A DNA stretch of 64,000 nucleotides from Streptomyces sp. ISL-43 (GTDB lineage Bacteria > Actinomycetota > Actinomycetes > Streptomycetales > Streptomycetaceae). The stretch is taken from the NCBI RefSeq assembly GCF_018614195.1, contig NZ_JAGGOT010000035.1, forward strand, positions 62,001-126,000, given 5' to 3'. The position numbers were made by a program, and so were the translations under genes. Positions 43,546 to 54,475 of this stretch are shown one piece after another. The notes below the pieces were generated by a model. The model did no database searches and was not told where the DNA came from. It saw only the letters and a program-made list of their open reading frames with translations. Positions within the stretch are counted from its first letter, which is position 1. Each line of letters opens with the position of its first letter.

Positions 43546-44343
43546 ATGACGCAGCAGCAGGAGTCGCAGGAGTCGCAGCCGCAGCCGCGGGAGGCGCAGG
43601 CGCCGGAGACGTTCCCGCGGCAGGACGCCGGCACGCCGACGCCGCCGATGGTGGTCGTGGACGGCGTACGGCGCAGCTTCGGCACCGGACCGCAGGCCGT
43701 CCACGCGCTGCGCGGGGTGTCGTTCGAGGTCCGCCGGGGCGAACTCACCGCCCTCAAGGGGCGGTCGGGATCCGGCAAGACCACCCTGCTGAACCTCGTC
43801 GGCGGCCTCGACGCCCCGACCGCGGGCAGCGTCTCCCTGGACGGCACCGACCTGGCCGGCCTGGACGAGGAGGGCCGCCTCGCGCTGCGCCGCGACCGGA
43901 TCGGCTTCGTGTTCCAGTCCTTCGGCCTGATCCCCGCCCTGACCGCCGCCGAGAACGTCGGGGTCCCGATGCGGCTGCGCAAGATTCCGGCCAAGCAGCG
44001 CGAGGAGCGGGCCCGTACCTTGCTCGCTCTCGTGGGGCTCTCGGACCACACCGAGCAGCGCCCCGGTGAACTCTCCGGTGGGCAGCAGCAGCGGGTCGCC
44101 CTCGCCCGTGCCCTCGCGAACGAGCCCGACCTGATCATCGCGGACGAACCGACCGGGCAGCTCGACTCCGACACGGGCCGTCAGATCATGCGGCTGCTGC
44201 GAGCGGTGGTGCGCAGCGAAGGGGTCACGGCGCTGGTGGCGACCCACGACCCGGCCCTGATGGAGCTCGCGGACCGGGTCGTGGAACTGCGCGACGGGCG
44301 CATCGTGGAGGCGGAGGCGGAGGCCGCCCTCACCCAGGGCTGA
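43546..44343 (+). CDS. ABC transporter ATPase (MacB/LolD type)
   Basis: This 265-residue ATPase has a Gln/Pro/Glu-rich N-terminal tail (MTQQQESQESQPQPREAQ), then FEVRRGELTALKGRSGSGKTT (Walker A), ELSGGQQQRVALARAL (signature) and LIIADEPTGQLDSDTG (Walker B). It is the second LolD-type ATPase in this cluster, divergent from the large permeases and convergent with the FtsX permease at 44421. It probably energises the divergent permease pair. Confidence 0.92.
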   Translation: MTQQQESQESQPQPREAQAPETFPRQDAGTPTPPMVVVDGVRRSFGTGPQAVHALRGVSFEVRRGELTALKGRSGSGKTTLLNLVGGLDAPTAGSVSLDGTDLAGLDEEGRLALRRDRIGFVFQSFGLIPALTAAENVGVPMRLRKIPAKQREERARTLLALVGLSDHTEQRPGELSGGQQQRVALARALANEPDLIIADEPTGQLDSDTGRQIMRLLRAVVRSEGVTALVATHDPALMELADRVVELRDGRIVEAEAEAALTQG

Positions 44344-44420
44344 GCGGGCAGCCGGTACGCGCCCTCCGGGACGCCCTCCGGTACGCGCCATCCGGCCGTG
44401 CCCGCCCGGCGGGCGGGCGG

Positions 44421-46723
44421 CTACTCGGTGTGCAGGGCCGAGGCGATCGTCATCCGGGCCGCCGACCGGGCCGGGACCAGCGCGCCCAGGACGGCGATGG
44501 CCATACCGGCGCACAGCATCGCGGCGAGCTGCGGCGCGTGCCAGACGTCCTTCATCGACTCCGGGAAGGCGACGATGCCCACGTTGTCCACGACGAGCCG
44601 GTGCGCGAGCATCCCGACGGGGATCCCGAGCAGTCCGCCGACCAGGCCGAGCCCGGTCACCGAGGTCACCGTCATGGCCACCACCTGGCGCGGTGTCATA
44701 CCGATCGACTTGAGCATGCCGAGGTCGCGGCGGCGCTCGCGGGTGTTCAGGAGGACGGTGTTGAAGACGCCGAGCGAGGAGACGAGCGTCAGCAGTACGG
44801 TGAACACCGAGGAGAAGCCGACGACCGTGGTGGTGGCGGCGTTGACCGAGCCCGCCGCTTCCGCGCGCAGGCCGGGGTCGGCCGCGTTGACGGCGTCCGC
44901 GTAGGCGCCGGCGTCCGTACCAGGGGCGACCCGGACCGAGTAGTCGACGGCGCGCGTGCCCGGGGCGAGCTGCTCCAGGGTCTCCCAAGTGGACTCCAGC
45001 GAACGGGCGTCGCTGTCGATGAGTTCGCCGACGATGGTCGCGGCCGCCCGCCTGCCGCCCACCTCCAGGGTGACCTCGTCGCCCACCGCGAGTCCGCGTT
45101 CGGTGAGGAAGGCGGGACCGGCCGCGATCTCACCGGGTCCGCGGGGCGGCCGGCCTTCCACGAACGGGGCCTCGGCCGGGGACAGGCTCCCCCGGTAGAA
45201 GCTGGCGAAGGCGGGCTGTGTGTACCCGACCAGCCGGACCTGCGTCAGCCCGCGGGCCCGTACCTCCCGTGCCCCCAGGGACCGCAGCCGCTCCTCGATC
45301 TGCGAGTCGCTCAGCAGCGGCTGCGGGTGACGGTTCCCGGAGGTGCCGGTCTGAATGTTGACCACCCGGCCGCCGGCGCCCTGTCCGGCTCCCGCGTACG
45401 CGACCATCGTGCTGGTCAGACCGGTTGCCAGGGTCGCCGTGGCGACACCGAGGACGATGGCGGCCATGGTCATGAGGGCGCGGCCGGGCCGGGCGAACGG
45501 GTGGCCGAGACCCAGGCTGACCGGGCGCGGCAAGCGGGAGGAGGCCAGCGCGCGCTGGACGCGCAGTCCGCGGCCGGTGCGCGGCGCACCGCCGGTGCTG
45601 ATCGCTTGCGCGGCCGGCAGCCGGTGCGCCCGCAGGGCCGGGACCAGCGCGGTCAGCAGGACGAGCGCGGGCATGCCGGCCAGGCAGGCGACGCTGAGCC
45701 AGGGGGAGACGGAGCCCACGCCCGCCAGGCCTGTCTCGACACCGGAGAAGGCGATCTTCAGGATGGGCCCGGCCAGCGCGTTGCCGAGCAGGGTGCCGAG
45801 CAGGCAGCCCACCACGGCGGGGACGGAGACCATCGTCAGGTAGACGGCGACGACCTGGTTCGGAGTGAAACCGATGGCCTTGAGCACGCCGATGTGCCGG
45901 CCCCCGGAGACGACGGCGCCGCTGACCACGTTCCCGACGATCAGGGCGGAGACGAGCAGGCCGAGGACGCCGAAGATCGACATGAAGGGCAGATAGGCGT
46001 CGGCCCGGGAGGAGAAGGCCTTCTTGAGCGTGAGGTAGTTCTGCGCGGCCACCCTCGAGTCCGGGGGCAGCTCGGCCGTGGCCGTGGCGAGCGAGTCGCG
46101 CAGCTGCGCGCCCGTTGCCGAGTCGGTGAAGCGGTACAGCATCTGCGCGGAGGCCGGGTGCAGCGCGGTGACCTGATCGGGCGTCACCCAGGCGGAGGCC
46201 GACTTGCTCATGCTGGTCGCGAACCCGACGACGGTCAGCTTCGGGTAGCCGGGCACCTCCAGGCCGGTGCCGAGCAGATCCTCGTACGGAGTGCCGTCGA
46301 TCCCCCAGTTGACGACGATCTCACCGGGCGCCTCGGCCCAGCGGCCCAGCAGCACTTCGACGCGGTCCACGGGGCCCGCCGGATCGGCCCGGCCCACCAC
46401 CGTGAGGGGTCCGGGCGGCATCCAGAGCCAGTCCCCGGGGACGTCGACGACGGCCTGGCCGAACGGCCCGGCGGCGGCCGCCACCCCCGGGCGGTGCGCG
46501 GTCCGGGCGAGTTGGGCGTCGGAGACCTTCGCCGTGTCGTACGTGGCCACGGTGTGCGCGCCGCGCTGCGCCGCGTACGCCTTTTCGAAGGGGCCCGAGG
46601 CGGCGGCGAGCAGGCCGAGCGCGAGCAGGACGGTCGCGGTGGAGCAGAGGACGACGAGAGCGATGACGAACGTCTGGACCTTGCGGCGGCCGACGGCGGC
46701 GCGGGCGGCCCGCCACACGGCGC

Positions 46724-46727
<4 letters not shown>
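44421..46727 (-). CDS. FtsX-like ABC permease
   Basis: This 768-residue permease starts at GTG 46727 overlapping the ATPase stop (GTGA). It has the MacB-like plan: one N-terminal helix (VQTFVIALVVLCSTATVLLA), an extracellular domain, and two FtsX cores. One core has GGRHIGVLKAIGFTPNQVVAVY and the other NTRERRRDLGMLKSIGMTPRQVV, both of which touch the ATPase. It pairs with the ATPase at 46724-47545 and lies beside the divergent two-component system. Likely an exporter or peptide-sensing pump; cargo unknown. Confidence 0.92.
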
Positions 46728-47545
<818 letters not shown>

Positions 47546-47710
47546 GGCACGAACTTAAAAGGCGGGCAGGGCACCGTGCGTCGCCCCGGGGATGTAGAAG
47601 AGGGACCGGGTCATCCTGGGGATGTACGCGGGCAGACCCGGGGGAGTGATGCGGACTACGCGGGAGGCCTGCGAAGCTTGCGGAGTCGGTGATCTTGGAC
47701 GAGGGGGGCT

Positions 47711-48673
47711 GTGAGGGAGATGGCGGGGGAGGACTGGCTGTTCGGAGCGGTGTGCGGCGCCGTAGCGGGTGCGGCGGTGCTCGTCGCCTGCGGGCTGGCC
47801 GTCGCACTCGTACGTGCCAAGCGCGCGCACCGGGCGGCGATCGAGGAGCGCGGCTGGCTGCTGGAGAGGGAGCGGGAGACCGCGGCCCGCACCGCCGTGG
47901 ACGCGGAGCGGGCCCGGATCGCGGCCGAGCTGCACGACATAGTCAGCCACAACGTCAGCCTGATGGTGGTCCAGGCCGGGGCGGCCCGCGAGGTGCTGGC
48001 GACCATGCCGCAGGAGGCGGCGGCCGCGATGAGCGCCGTCGAGAAGGCCGGGCGCACGACGATGACCGAGCTGCGGCACCTGCTCGGCCTGCTCGCCCCC
48101 GCGCAGGACGGCACGGACGAGCCCTACGGCGGCGCTCCGGAGGCGGAGCTTTCGCCGCAGCCGAGCCTGAGCCGGCTCAGTCCGCTCATCGACCGCATAG
48201 CTTTCGCCGGGCTGCCGGTCGAGGTCCGGATATCCGGCGAACCGCGGCCGCTGCCGGCCGGGATCGACGTCACCGCCTACCGGATCATCCAGGAGGCGCT
48301 GACCAACGCACTCAAACACGGGGACGGGGTGAAGGCCGAGGTGACCGTGAGATACGCGGACCACGCGCTGCGGGTCGAGGTGCTCAACAGCGGGCCGAGC
48401 GTGCTGTCGGCGGGCGACCGGACGCCCGCGACCGCCACGGCTGATACGCCTGGCATATCCGAAACGACGGGCGTAACTGGCACGGCGGGTACGGCGGGCG
48501 CGACTGGCACGCCTGCCGGGCCGGCCGCGCCGGCGGCGAAGGCGGACGGCGCCGGCCGCGGGCTGGTCGGTCTGCGTGAGCGGGTCGCCGTGTACGGCGG
48601 CGACTTCGACGCCCGCCGCCGCCTCGGCGGCGGCTACCGGGTCCGCGCCCGCCTCCCGCTGGAGCGGCCGTGA
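47711..48673 (+). CDS. Sensor histidine kinase (HisKA_3, NarL type)
   Basis: This 320-residue kinase starts at GTG 47711. It has one membrane helix near residues 13-34 and almost no extracellular part, so it senses in or near the membrane. The dimerisation motif is ELHDIVSHNVSLMVVQAG with phospho-acceptor H75. The ATPase N box is QEALTNALKH (N199). The G box GRGLVGLRERV (from 282) is separated by a Thr/Gly/Ala-rich insert at 236-279. It is coupled to the response regulator by a GTGA overlap and divergent from an ABC pump, probably its target. Confidence 0.92.
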   Translation: MREMAGEDWLFGAVCGAVAGAAVLVACGLAVALVRAKRAHRAAIEERGWLLERERETAARTAVDAERARIAAELHDIVSHNVSLMVVQAGAAREVLATMPQEAAAAMSAVEKAGRTTMTELRHLLGLLAPAQDGTDEPYGGAPEAELSPQPSLSRLSPLIDRIAFAGLPVEVRISGEPRPLPAGIDVTAYRIIQEALTNALKHGDGVKAEVTVRYADHALRVEVLNSGPSVLSAGDRTPATATADTPGISETTGVTGTAGTAGATGTPAGPAAPAAKADGAGRGLVGLRERVAVYGGDFDARRRLGGGYRVRARLPLERP

Positions 48674-49380
48674 CCACGGCAGCCGGGCCGACCGCCCCGG
48701 CACTGGGCCCCCGGGTGGTCATCGCCGACGACCAGGAACTCGTCCGTACCGGATTCCGGCTGATCCTGACCGCCCGGGGGATCGATGTGGTGGGGGTGGC
48801 CGCCGACGGGGTGGAAGCCGTCTCGGAGGTGAAGCGCCTGCGCCCCGACGTCGTCCTGCTCGACATACGCATGCCGCGCATGGACGGGCTGGAGGCCGCC
48901 CGGCGGATCCTCGCCGAAGCCCCGGAGTGCCGGGTGATCATGCTGACCACCTTCGACCTCGACCAGTACGTCTACGCCGCCCTCGCCGCCGGAGCCAGCG
49001 GGTTCCTGCTCAAGGACGTCACCCCGGAGTACCTCGCCAACGCCGTACGGCTCGTCAACACCGGAGACGCCCTGCTCGCCCCCTCGATCACCCGCCGGCT
49101 GGTCGAGCGCTGCGCCTCGGCCTCCGCCGCGCGGGGCGAAGGCGCGGCCCCGGCGCCCCACCCCGACCTGGACGCCCTGACCCCGCGCGAACGGGAGGTG
49201 CTCACCCTCATGGGCCACGGCCTCTCCAATTCCGAGCTGGCCCGGGAGCTCACGCTCAGCGAGGCCACCGTGAAGACCCATGTGGCCCGCATCTTCGCCA
49301 AACTGACCTTGCGCGACCGCGCGCAGGCGGTCGTCCTGGCCTACGAGACCGGCCTGGTCACCCCCGGCTCGCAGCCTTAG
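48670..49380 (+). CDS. NarL/LuxR-type response regulator
   Basis: This 236-residue regulator starts at GTG 48670. The receiver domain has acidic pocket D20-D21, phosphorylation site D65 (LLDIRMPRMDGLE) and conserved Lys in LKDVTPEYL. The C-terminal LuxR helix-turn-helix is LTPREREVLTLMGHGLSNSE, then LTLSEATVKTHVARIFAKL. It acts as a transcription activator once phosphorylated by the kinase. The gene is followed by a large hairpin. The likely target is the divergent ABC operon. Confidence 0.95.
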   Translation: MTTAAGPTAPALGPRVVIADDQELVRTGFRLILTARGIDVVGVAADGVEAVSEVKRLRPDVVLLDIRMPRMDGLEAARRILAEAPECRVIMLTTFDLDQYVYAALAAGASGFLLKDVTPEYLANAVRLVNTGDALLAPSITRRLVERCASASAARGEGAAPAPHPDLDALTPREREVLTLMGHGLSNSELARELTLSEATVKTHVARIFAKLTLRDRAQAVVLAYETGLVTPGSQP

Positions 49381-49460
49381 GTCGTCTCTCTCGGATCTTC
49401 GCGGCCGAGCCCGCGGTGCCGGGCACCGCGGGCCCGGCAGATCCGAAAGAGAAGGCCTAA
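49381..49460. terminator. Bidirectional terminator, copy 2 of a shared hairpin element
   Basis: The left arm (49381-49399) has ctctctcggatct and the right arm (49440-49460) agatccgaaagag, one mismatch, with a second inner stem (gcccgcggtgcc/ggcaccgcgggc). The right arm contains the stop codon of the regulator on the minus strand. It resembles the element at 26488-26540. Confidence 0.75.
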
Positions 49461-51397
49461 GCCGTCGGCGGGCCGGGCTGCGCCAGGAGGTGCAGGCGCA
49501 GGGCGAGCTGGAGTTCCAGGGCCCGGGCGGGGGTGTTCCAGTCCTCGCCCAGGAGCCGGCCGATCCGGTCGAGGCGCTGCACGACGGTGTTGACGTGGAT
49601 GTGCAGGGCGTCCTTGGCCCTGGAGAGGCTGGCTCCGTGCGTGTAGTAGGCGCGGAGCGTGTGGACCAGGTCGGTGCCGCGCTGGGCGTCGTAGTCGATG
49701 ACCGGGCCGAGCACCTGGTGGACGTACCCGCCGACGTCCCCGTGGTCCCCGAGCAGGAGGCCGACGAAGCCCAGGTCGGGGAGGGCCGCGCCGTGGCCGG
49801 TGTGGCCGAGGGCATGCAGGGCCTCCAGGCAGCGCACGGCCTCGGTGTACACGCCGGGCAGGCCGCCCGGGTGGCCTGCCGGGCCGGCGGAGCCCACCGT
49901 GACGGGGGCGCCCAGGGCCTGACCCAGCTCCGCCGCCAGGGCGCGGGCGAGGTCCCCGGGCCGCTCGGCCGGGGCGAGGAGCACGGTGTGGCCCTCGTGC
50001 GGCCCGGCCAGGCCGTCCAGCGCACGGGCCCGGCGGGAGGCCTCCGCCGACAGCCGGGGCCGCAGGGCCGCGTCGCAGCGCAGCACCAGGACGGCGTGCG
50101 GGCGCGCGAGGTTGACGCCGAGTTTGCGCGCCCGGATCGTCTGGCTGCCGGGATCGCGGGTACGCCCGGGGCTCTCCGGGGTCAGCAGGTCGCTGAGCAG
50201 CTCGCCGCGGACCCGGTCCTCGGCGTGGGCCACCGACCGCCGCAGCAGCAGCAGGAGCGCGGTGACCAGCCCGGTGCGCTCGAACAGCCGCCGGTCGGTG
50301 TCCGAGAGGTCGGCCCGCCCGGTCAGGGCGATGCTGCCGAGGAGTTCGGAGCCGGCCAGGACCGCGCAGACCCACACCCCGTCCACCGGAACGGCCCGGC
50401 CGCCGGAGCGCGAGGCGGCCACCCCTTGGACGGGCGGGCCGATCGGTTCGCTGGCGACCCGGGCCAGTTCGGTGCCCTCGGCGTCGTGCACCACGAGCCC
50501 GCCCCGCAGCAGCGCGGCGACCTCCCGGGCCACATCGGTGACGTCCCCGCCCCGCAGGACCAGGTCCGTCAGCCGGTCGTGGGTCTCGGTGGCCAGCCGC
50601 ACGGCCTCGCTGTGGGCCCGGGCGGTCTCGGTGGCGGAGTTGAGCTCGACCAGGGCCGTACGGGTCTCCTCCAGCAGACGGGCGCCGTCGATGGCGACGG
50701 CGGCGTGGTCGGCGAGCGAGGAGAGCAGCGCCACGGCGTCGGGGGCGAAGTCGCGCACCGACCGGTCGGCCGCGTAGAGCACCCCGATGACCCGTGAGGC
50801 GACGCGCAGCGGGACACCGAGGATGCCCCGCAGCCCCTCCTCGCGCACCCCGGAGTCGATGGTGCTGGTGTGCCGGAAACGGTCGTCGGCGCGGTAGTCG
50901 GCGCTGGCGTACGGGCGGGCCGTCTGGGCGACCAGGCCGCCGAGCCCCTCGCCCATGCCCAGGCGCAGCTGTTGGAAGGCGGCGGACACGGAGCCGTCCG
51001 TGACCCGCATGAAGGTGTCGCCCACGACGGGGTCGTTGAGCGTGAGATAGGCGACGTCCGTACCGAGCAGGGTCCTGGCCCGCCGCACGATGGCCCGTAG
51101 CACCGCGTCGAGATCGCGCAGCGCCGCGAGGTCGCCGGCCGTGTCGAAGAGGGCCGTGAGCTCCGCCTCGCGCCGCCGGTGCTGGTCGAGGGTGCGGCGG
51201 ATACCGAGGGCGACCCCGGTCGCCTCCTCCACGAGGGCCTGCTCGGCGGTCCCGGCCCCGCCGGTACGGGCCAGCGTGCCGGGCCGGGCGAAATCCTCGA
51301 CGGGTGCGCCCTGGGCGAGCAGGTCCAGGAGCTGCCGCAGCGCGGCCGCCGCCCGGTGCCCGGCAGCGGGCTCGGTGGATTCGTTCACGTGGGCCAT
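49457..51397 (-). CDS. GAF-domain PucR-type transcriptional regulator
   Basis: This 646-residue regulator starts at ATG 51397. A GAF sensor lies at about 85-250 (LRAIVRRARTLLGTDVAYLTL, GILGVPLRVASRVIGVLYAADRSV), a middle domain follows, and a C-terminal PucR helix-turn-helix (LVHTLRAYYTHGASLSRAKDAL, then HVNTVVQRLDRIGRLLG). Such proteins activate catabolic or transport genes in response to small ligands. The MHS transporter gene lies upstream on the same strand with a 158-base gap; the regulator may control it. Family firm, ligand unknown. Confidence 0.9.
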   Translation of the reverse strand: MAHVNESTEPAAGHRAAAALRQLLDLLAQGAPVEDFARPGTLARTGGAGTAEQALVEEATGVALGIRRTLDQHRRREAELTALFDTAGDLAALRDLDAVLRAIVRRARTLLGTDVAYLTLNDPVVGDTFMRVTDGSVSAAFQQLRLGMGEGLGGLVAQTARPYASADYRADDRFRHTSTIDSGVREEGLRGILGVPLRVASRVIGVLYAADRSVRDFAPDAVALLSSLADHAAVAIDGARLLEETRTALVELNSATETARAHSEAVRLATETHDRLTDLVLRGGDVTDVAREVAALLRGGLVVHDAEGTELARVASEPIGPPVQGVAASRSGGRAVPVDGVWVCAVLAGSELLGSIALTGRADLSDTDRRLFERTGLVTALLLLLRRSVAHAEDRVRGELLSDLLTPESPGRTRDPGSQTIRARKLGVNLARPHAVLVLRCDAALRPRLSAEASRRARALDGLAGPHEGHTVLLAPAERPGDLARALAAELGQALGAPVTVGSAGPAGHPGGLPGVYTEAVRCLEALHALGHTGHGAALPDLGFVGLLLGDHGDVGGYVHQVLGPVIDYDAQRGTDLVHTLRAYYTHGASLSRAKDALHIHVNTVVQRLDRIGRLLGEDWNTPARALELQLALRLHLLAQPGPPTA

Positions 51398-51555
51398 GCT
51401 GGCAGCCCTTCGGTGCGGGGGGTGGCGAGCGGGGCCGCCCGCCGTACCCGGAGCACCGGACGCGGCGGGCGGACCCGTGGGCGGAACGAGGGCGGGGCGG
51501 GTCTCTACGGAATGATTCTCGACGGGACGGGTCTCGACGGGACGGGCCAGGGGAC

Positions 51556-52938
51556 TCAGGCCGGGTCGGAGACCGAGGCCGCGGACCGGGCCGCGTACCC
51601 GCCGTCGGCCTGGGCCGCCCCCGACTTCGGGACCGACAGGTCCCGGCCCCGGGTCTCGCGGGCGAGGGCGACGGTGATGGTGGTGACGACGGCGGCCGCG
51701 GAGAGGTAGACGGAGACCGGCACCGAGGAGCCGTAGTCCTTCAGGAGCTCGACGGCGATGATCGGGGCCAGGGCGCCCGCGAAGATCGACGCGAGCTGGG
51801 AACCCATCGAGGCCCCCGAGTAACGGACCTTGGTGTCGAACATCTCGGAGATGAAGGCGGCCTGAGGCCCGTACATGGCGCCGTGCAGGAGCAGGCCGGC
51901 GGTGACGGCCGCCGTGATGACGACGAAGGACTTGGAGTCCACCAGTGCGAAGAACCCGAAGGCCCACAGGGCCATGCCCGCCGAACCGATCAGCGTCACC
52001 GGCCGGCGCCCGATCCGGTCCGACAGCGCGCCCCAGGCGGGGATGGTGACGAAGTGGATGGCCGAGCCGATCAGGAGCGCGTTGAGCGCGGTGGTCTTGG
52101 GGAGGCCGAGGTGGGTGGTGACGTAGACGAGGAGGAAGGAGGTGAGGACGTAGTACGAGATGTTCTCGCCGAACCGGGTGCCGATGGCGGTCAGGACCTG
52201 CCGCCAGTCCTTGCGGAACACCTGGACGACGGGGGCCCGCTCCTCCTCGGCGGAGTTCGCGGACTCTGCCTGCGCGGCGAGGAAGACCGGCGACTCGGAG
52301 ACGGACAGGCGGATCCACAGCCCGACGACCACGAGGAGGCCGGAGAGCAGGAAGGGAATGCGCCAGCCCCAGGCGAGGAACGTGGCGTCCGACTGCACGG
52401 CGGCGAGCAGTGCGAGCACGCCGGTGGCGAGCAGGTTCCCCCCGGGCGCACCGGACTGCGGCCAGGACGCCCAGAACCCGCGGTGCTCGGGCCCGCCGTG
52501 CTCGGAGACGATCAGCACGGCCCCGCCCCACTCACCGCCCAGCGCGAACCCCTGCACCAGGCGCAGCAAGGTCAGCAGGATGGGAGCGCCGACGCCGATG
52601 CTCGCGTGGGTGGGCAGAAGCCCCATCGCGAAGGTGGCCCCGCCCATCATGAGCAGGCTGAGCACCAGCAGCTTCTTGCGTCCGACCTTGTCCCCGAAGT
52701 GCCCGAAGACCATCCCGCCGAGCGGCCGGGCGAGGAACCCGATGGCGTAGGTGAGGAAGGCGATCAGGGTGCCGGTGAGCGGATCCGCGGTGGGGAAGAA
52801 CAGCTTGTTGAAGACCAGGGCCGCGGCGGTCCCGTAGAGGAAGAAGTCGTACCACTCGATGGTGGTCCCGATGAGACTCGCGGCGACGATGCGTCTGATG
52901 CCGGACGAAGCCTTCGGGGCGGTTGCGGGGGAGGCCAT
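51556..52938 (-). CDS. MFS transporter, metabolite:H+ symporter family
   Basis: This 460-residue permease has twelve membrane segments. The MHS pattern is IEWYDFFLYGTAAALVF near residue 28, the loop signature GHFGDKVGRKKLL, and RLVQGFALGGEWGGAVLI. The start at 52938 follows ggaagtgg; an ATG 15 codons upstream is possible. Members import dicarboxylates, aromatic acids, betaines or shikimate with protons. The substrate is not visible from sequence. The regulator at 49457 probably senses it. Confidence 0.93.
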   Translation of the reverse strand: MASPATAPKASSGIRRIVAASLIGTTIEWYDFFLYGTAAALVFNKLFFPTADPLTGTLIAFLTYAIGFLARPLGGMVFGHFGDKVGRKKLLVLSLLMMGGATFAMGLLPTHASIGVGAPILLTLLRLVQGFALGGEWGGAVLIVSEHGGPEHRGFWASWPQSGAPGGNLLATGVLALLAAVQSDATFLAWGWRIPFLLSGLLVVVGLWIRLSVSESPVFLAAQAESANSAEEERAPVVQVFRKDWRQVLTAIGTRFGENISYYVLTSFLLVYVTTHLGLPKTTALNALLIGSAIHFVTIPAWGALSDRIGRRPVTLIGSAGMALWAFGFFALVDSKSFVVITAAVTAGLLLHGAMYGPQAAFISEMFDTKVRYSGASMGSQLASIFAGALAPIIAVELLKDYGSSVPVSVYLSAAAVVTTITVALARETRGRDLSVPKSGAAQADGGYAARSAASVSDPA

Positions 52939-53309
52939 GTGCACCACTTCCAGGGTGTCTGCGGGGACGTCGGGTGTGGCCACAACGTAGAAGTTCGCAG
53001 GTCAACGGCATATGTGGCCGGTCGGCACAATAAGCCCCCGCAGGGTGTGTCCGACCACCACACGGCTCGAACCGATCCCCTCAGCCCCCTCCTGGAGGGG
53101 GTGGCCGCGGCCTGCCGGAATTGCAGAGTTGCGCCTGTTTTGGGGAGGTCCGGGGTCGAGGCCCTTGGTCTGCGCACGTGTAGTTGACCTGGTGCGACAC
53201 GACGATGTGCATGTGTGTCGGCGGCATCGCGTCATGCTCTCCCGCCCGGGCATGGCATCACGCATCGACATGCCCGGAGCCCGCCCGGACGCAGCCGGCC
53301 GCCGCGCGT
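52939..53309. other. Intergenic region with a palindrome
   Basis: These 371 bases hold no gene. A perfect 10-bp palindrome, tgtggccaca (52975-52984), lies 37 bases upstream of the MHS transporter start, and a related tgtggcc word recurs at about 53013-53019. It may be the operator of the PucR-type regulator. Nothing else stands out. Confidence 0.4.
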
Positions 53310-54284
53310 TCAGCCAGTGGGCCGGGGCCCCGCGGCGCGGCGGAGCCGGTTGGCGATCGCCATTCCAAGCCCCGCCTCCGCAGGCAAGGACGCGACGATG
53401 AGGTCGCACCCTTGCTGGTCGAGCTCGCGCAGGAACCCGTACAGCCCGCGCGCGTAGGCGGCCGTCGAACCGGGGACCGCCACCACGGCGTGCGCCTTCA
53501 CCTGGGCGCCGGCGAAGGAGGGAGGAAGAAAGACGCCCACCTGGTGCCCTAGCTTCTGCGCGAGTTCCGCTTCGGCGACGACCTTCTCGGGCTCGACGAG
53601 GACGACCCGCGCCCGCGGTGCGTAGTGTGACGGGTGCTGGCCCGGGACCCGGACATGGCTCGTGGAGGGCACCGCGATCGGGCGCCCCAGCACCGCTTCG
53701 AGGTCCTCGCGTGTCACTCCTCCTGGCCGGAGGATGCTCGGGATATCGCCCGTGGCGTCGACGATGGTCGACTCGACGCCGACCTCGCAGGGGCCGCCGT
53801 CCAGTACGAAGTCGACGGCATCACCGAGCTCCGCACGGACGTGGCCTGCCGTTGTGGGGCTGACCGAGCCGAAGCGGTTGGCGGACGGGGCCGTCACACC
53901 GCCGCCGAAGGCCGACAGCAGCGCGAGTGCCGCCGGGTGGTCGGGCACGCGCACGGCCACCGTCTCCAGTCCACCAGTTGCTTCGAGGGGCACCCGGCGA
54001 CCGCGCCGCAGGACCAGCGTCAGTGGCCCCGGCCAGAAGCGGTCGGCCAACAGGCGCGCGGTGGTGGGCACGTCCTCGACCCAGTCGTCCAGATGCTCGG
54101 CGCCGGCGATGTGGACGATCAGCGGGTGGGAGGGCGGGCGCCCCTTGACCTGGAAGATACGCGCGACCGCGGCGGGATCCTCGGCGTTGGCGCCCAGACC
54201 GTAGACCGTTTCGGTCGGGAAGGCCACCAGGCCCCCGGCGCGCAGCACACCGGCCGCCTTCTCGATGTCACTGTTTGCCGTCAC
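53310..54284 (-). CDS. Sua5/YrdC/YciO-type L-threonylcarbamoyladenylate synthase
   Basis: This protein of about 324 residues starts at GTG 54284, behind gagagga; ATGs at 54332 and 54365 have no ribosome site. The YrdC domain has FPTETVYGLGANA, KGRPPSHPLIVHI and SANRFGSVSPTTAGHV. A second, Sua5-type C-terminal domain follows a linker with HPSHYAPRARVV. The enzyme makes threonylcarbamoyl-AMP for tRNA t6A37. Streptomycetes usually have another copy elsewhere, so this is probably a paralogue. It follows the carboxyethylornithine-synthase-like gene on the same strand (190-base gap). Confidence 0.9.
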   Translation of the reverse strand: MTANSDIEKAAGVLRAGGLVAFPTETVYGLGANAEDPAAVARIFQVKGRPPSHPLIVHIAGAEHLDDWVEDVPTTARLLADRFWPGPLTLVLRRGRRVPLEATGGLETVAVRVPDHPAALALLSAFGGGVTAPSANRFGSVSPTTAGHVRAELGDAVDFVLDGGPCEVGVESTIVDATGDIPSILRPGGVTREDLEAVLGRPIAVPSTSHVRVPGQHPSHYAPRARVVLVEPEKVVAEAELAQKLGHQVGVFLPPSFAGAQVKAHAVVAVPGSTAAYARGLYGFLRELDQQGCDLIVASLPAEAGLGMAIANRLRRAAGPRPTG

Positions 54285-54475
54285 ACTCGCGATCCTCTCA
54301 CTGCTCCGCTGCACCACGTTCCGATGTCCCATCGACGCATAACGACGAGCCAACGCCGACGGCACCGTGCGAGCCCGGACCGGACCCGCGCAGCGCGGTG
54401 TGCTCGTCCAGCAGGGCTCAGGCCTGACCGGCGGCGTAACCGGTGTGGGTTTGCCGTCGGCCAGGCGGCGTCGGT

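Noticed and set aside
50323..52531. A frame extending the PucR-type regulator gene far upstream
   Set aside because: The conserved protein begins at 51397; the extension is opposite-frame translation of the MHS transporter gene.
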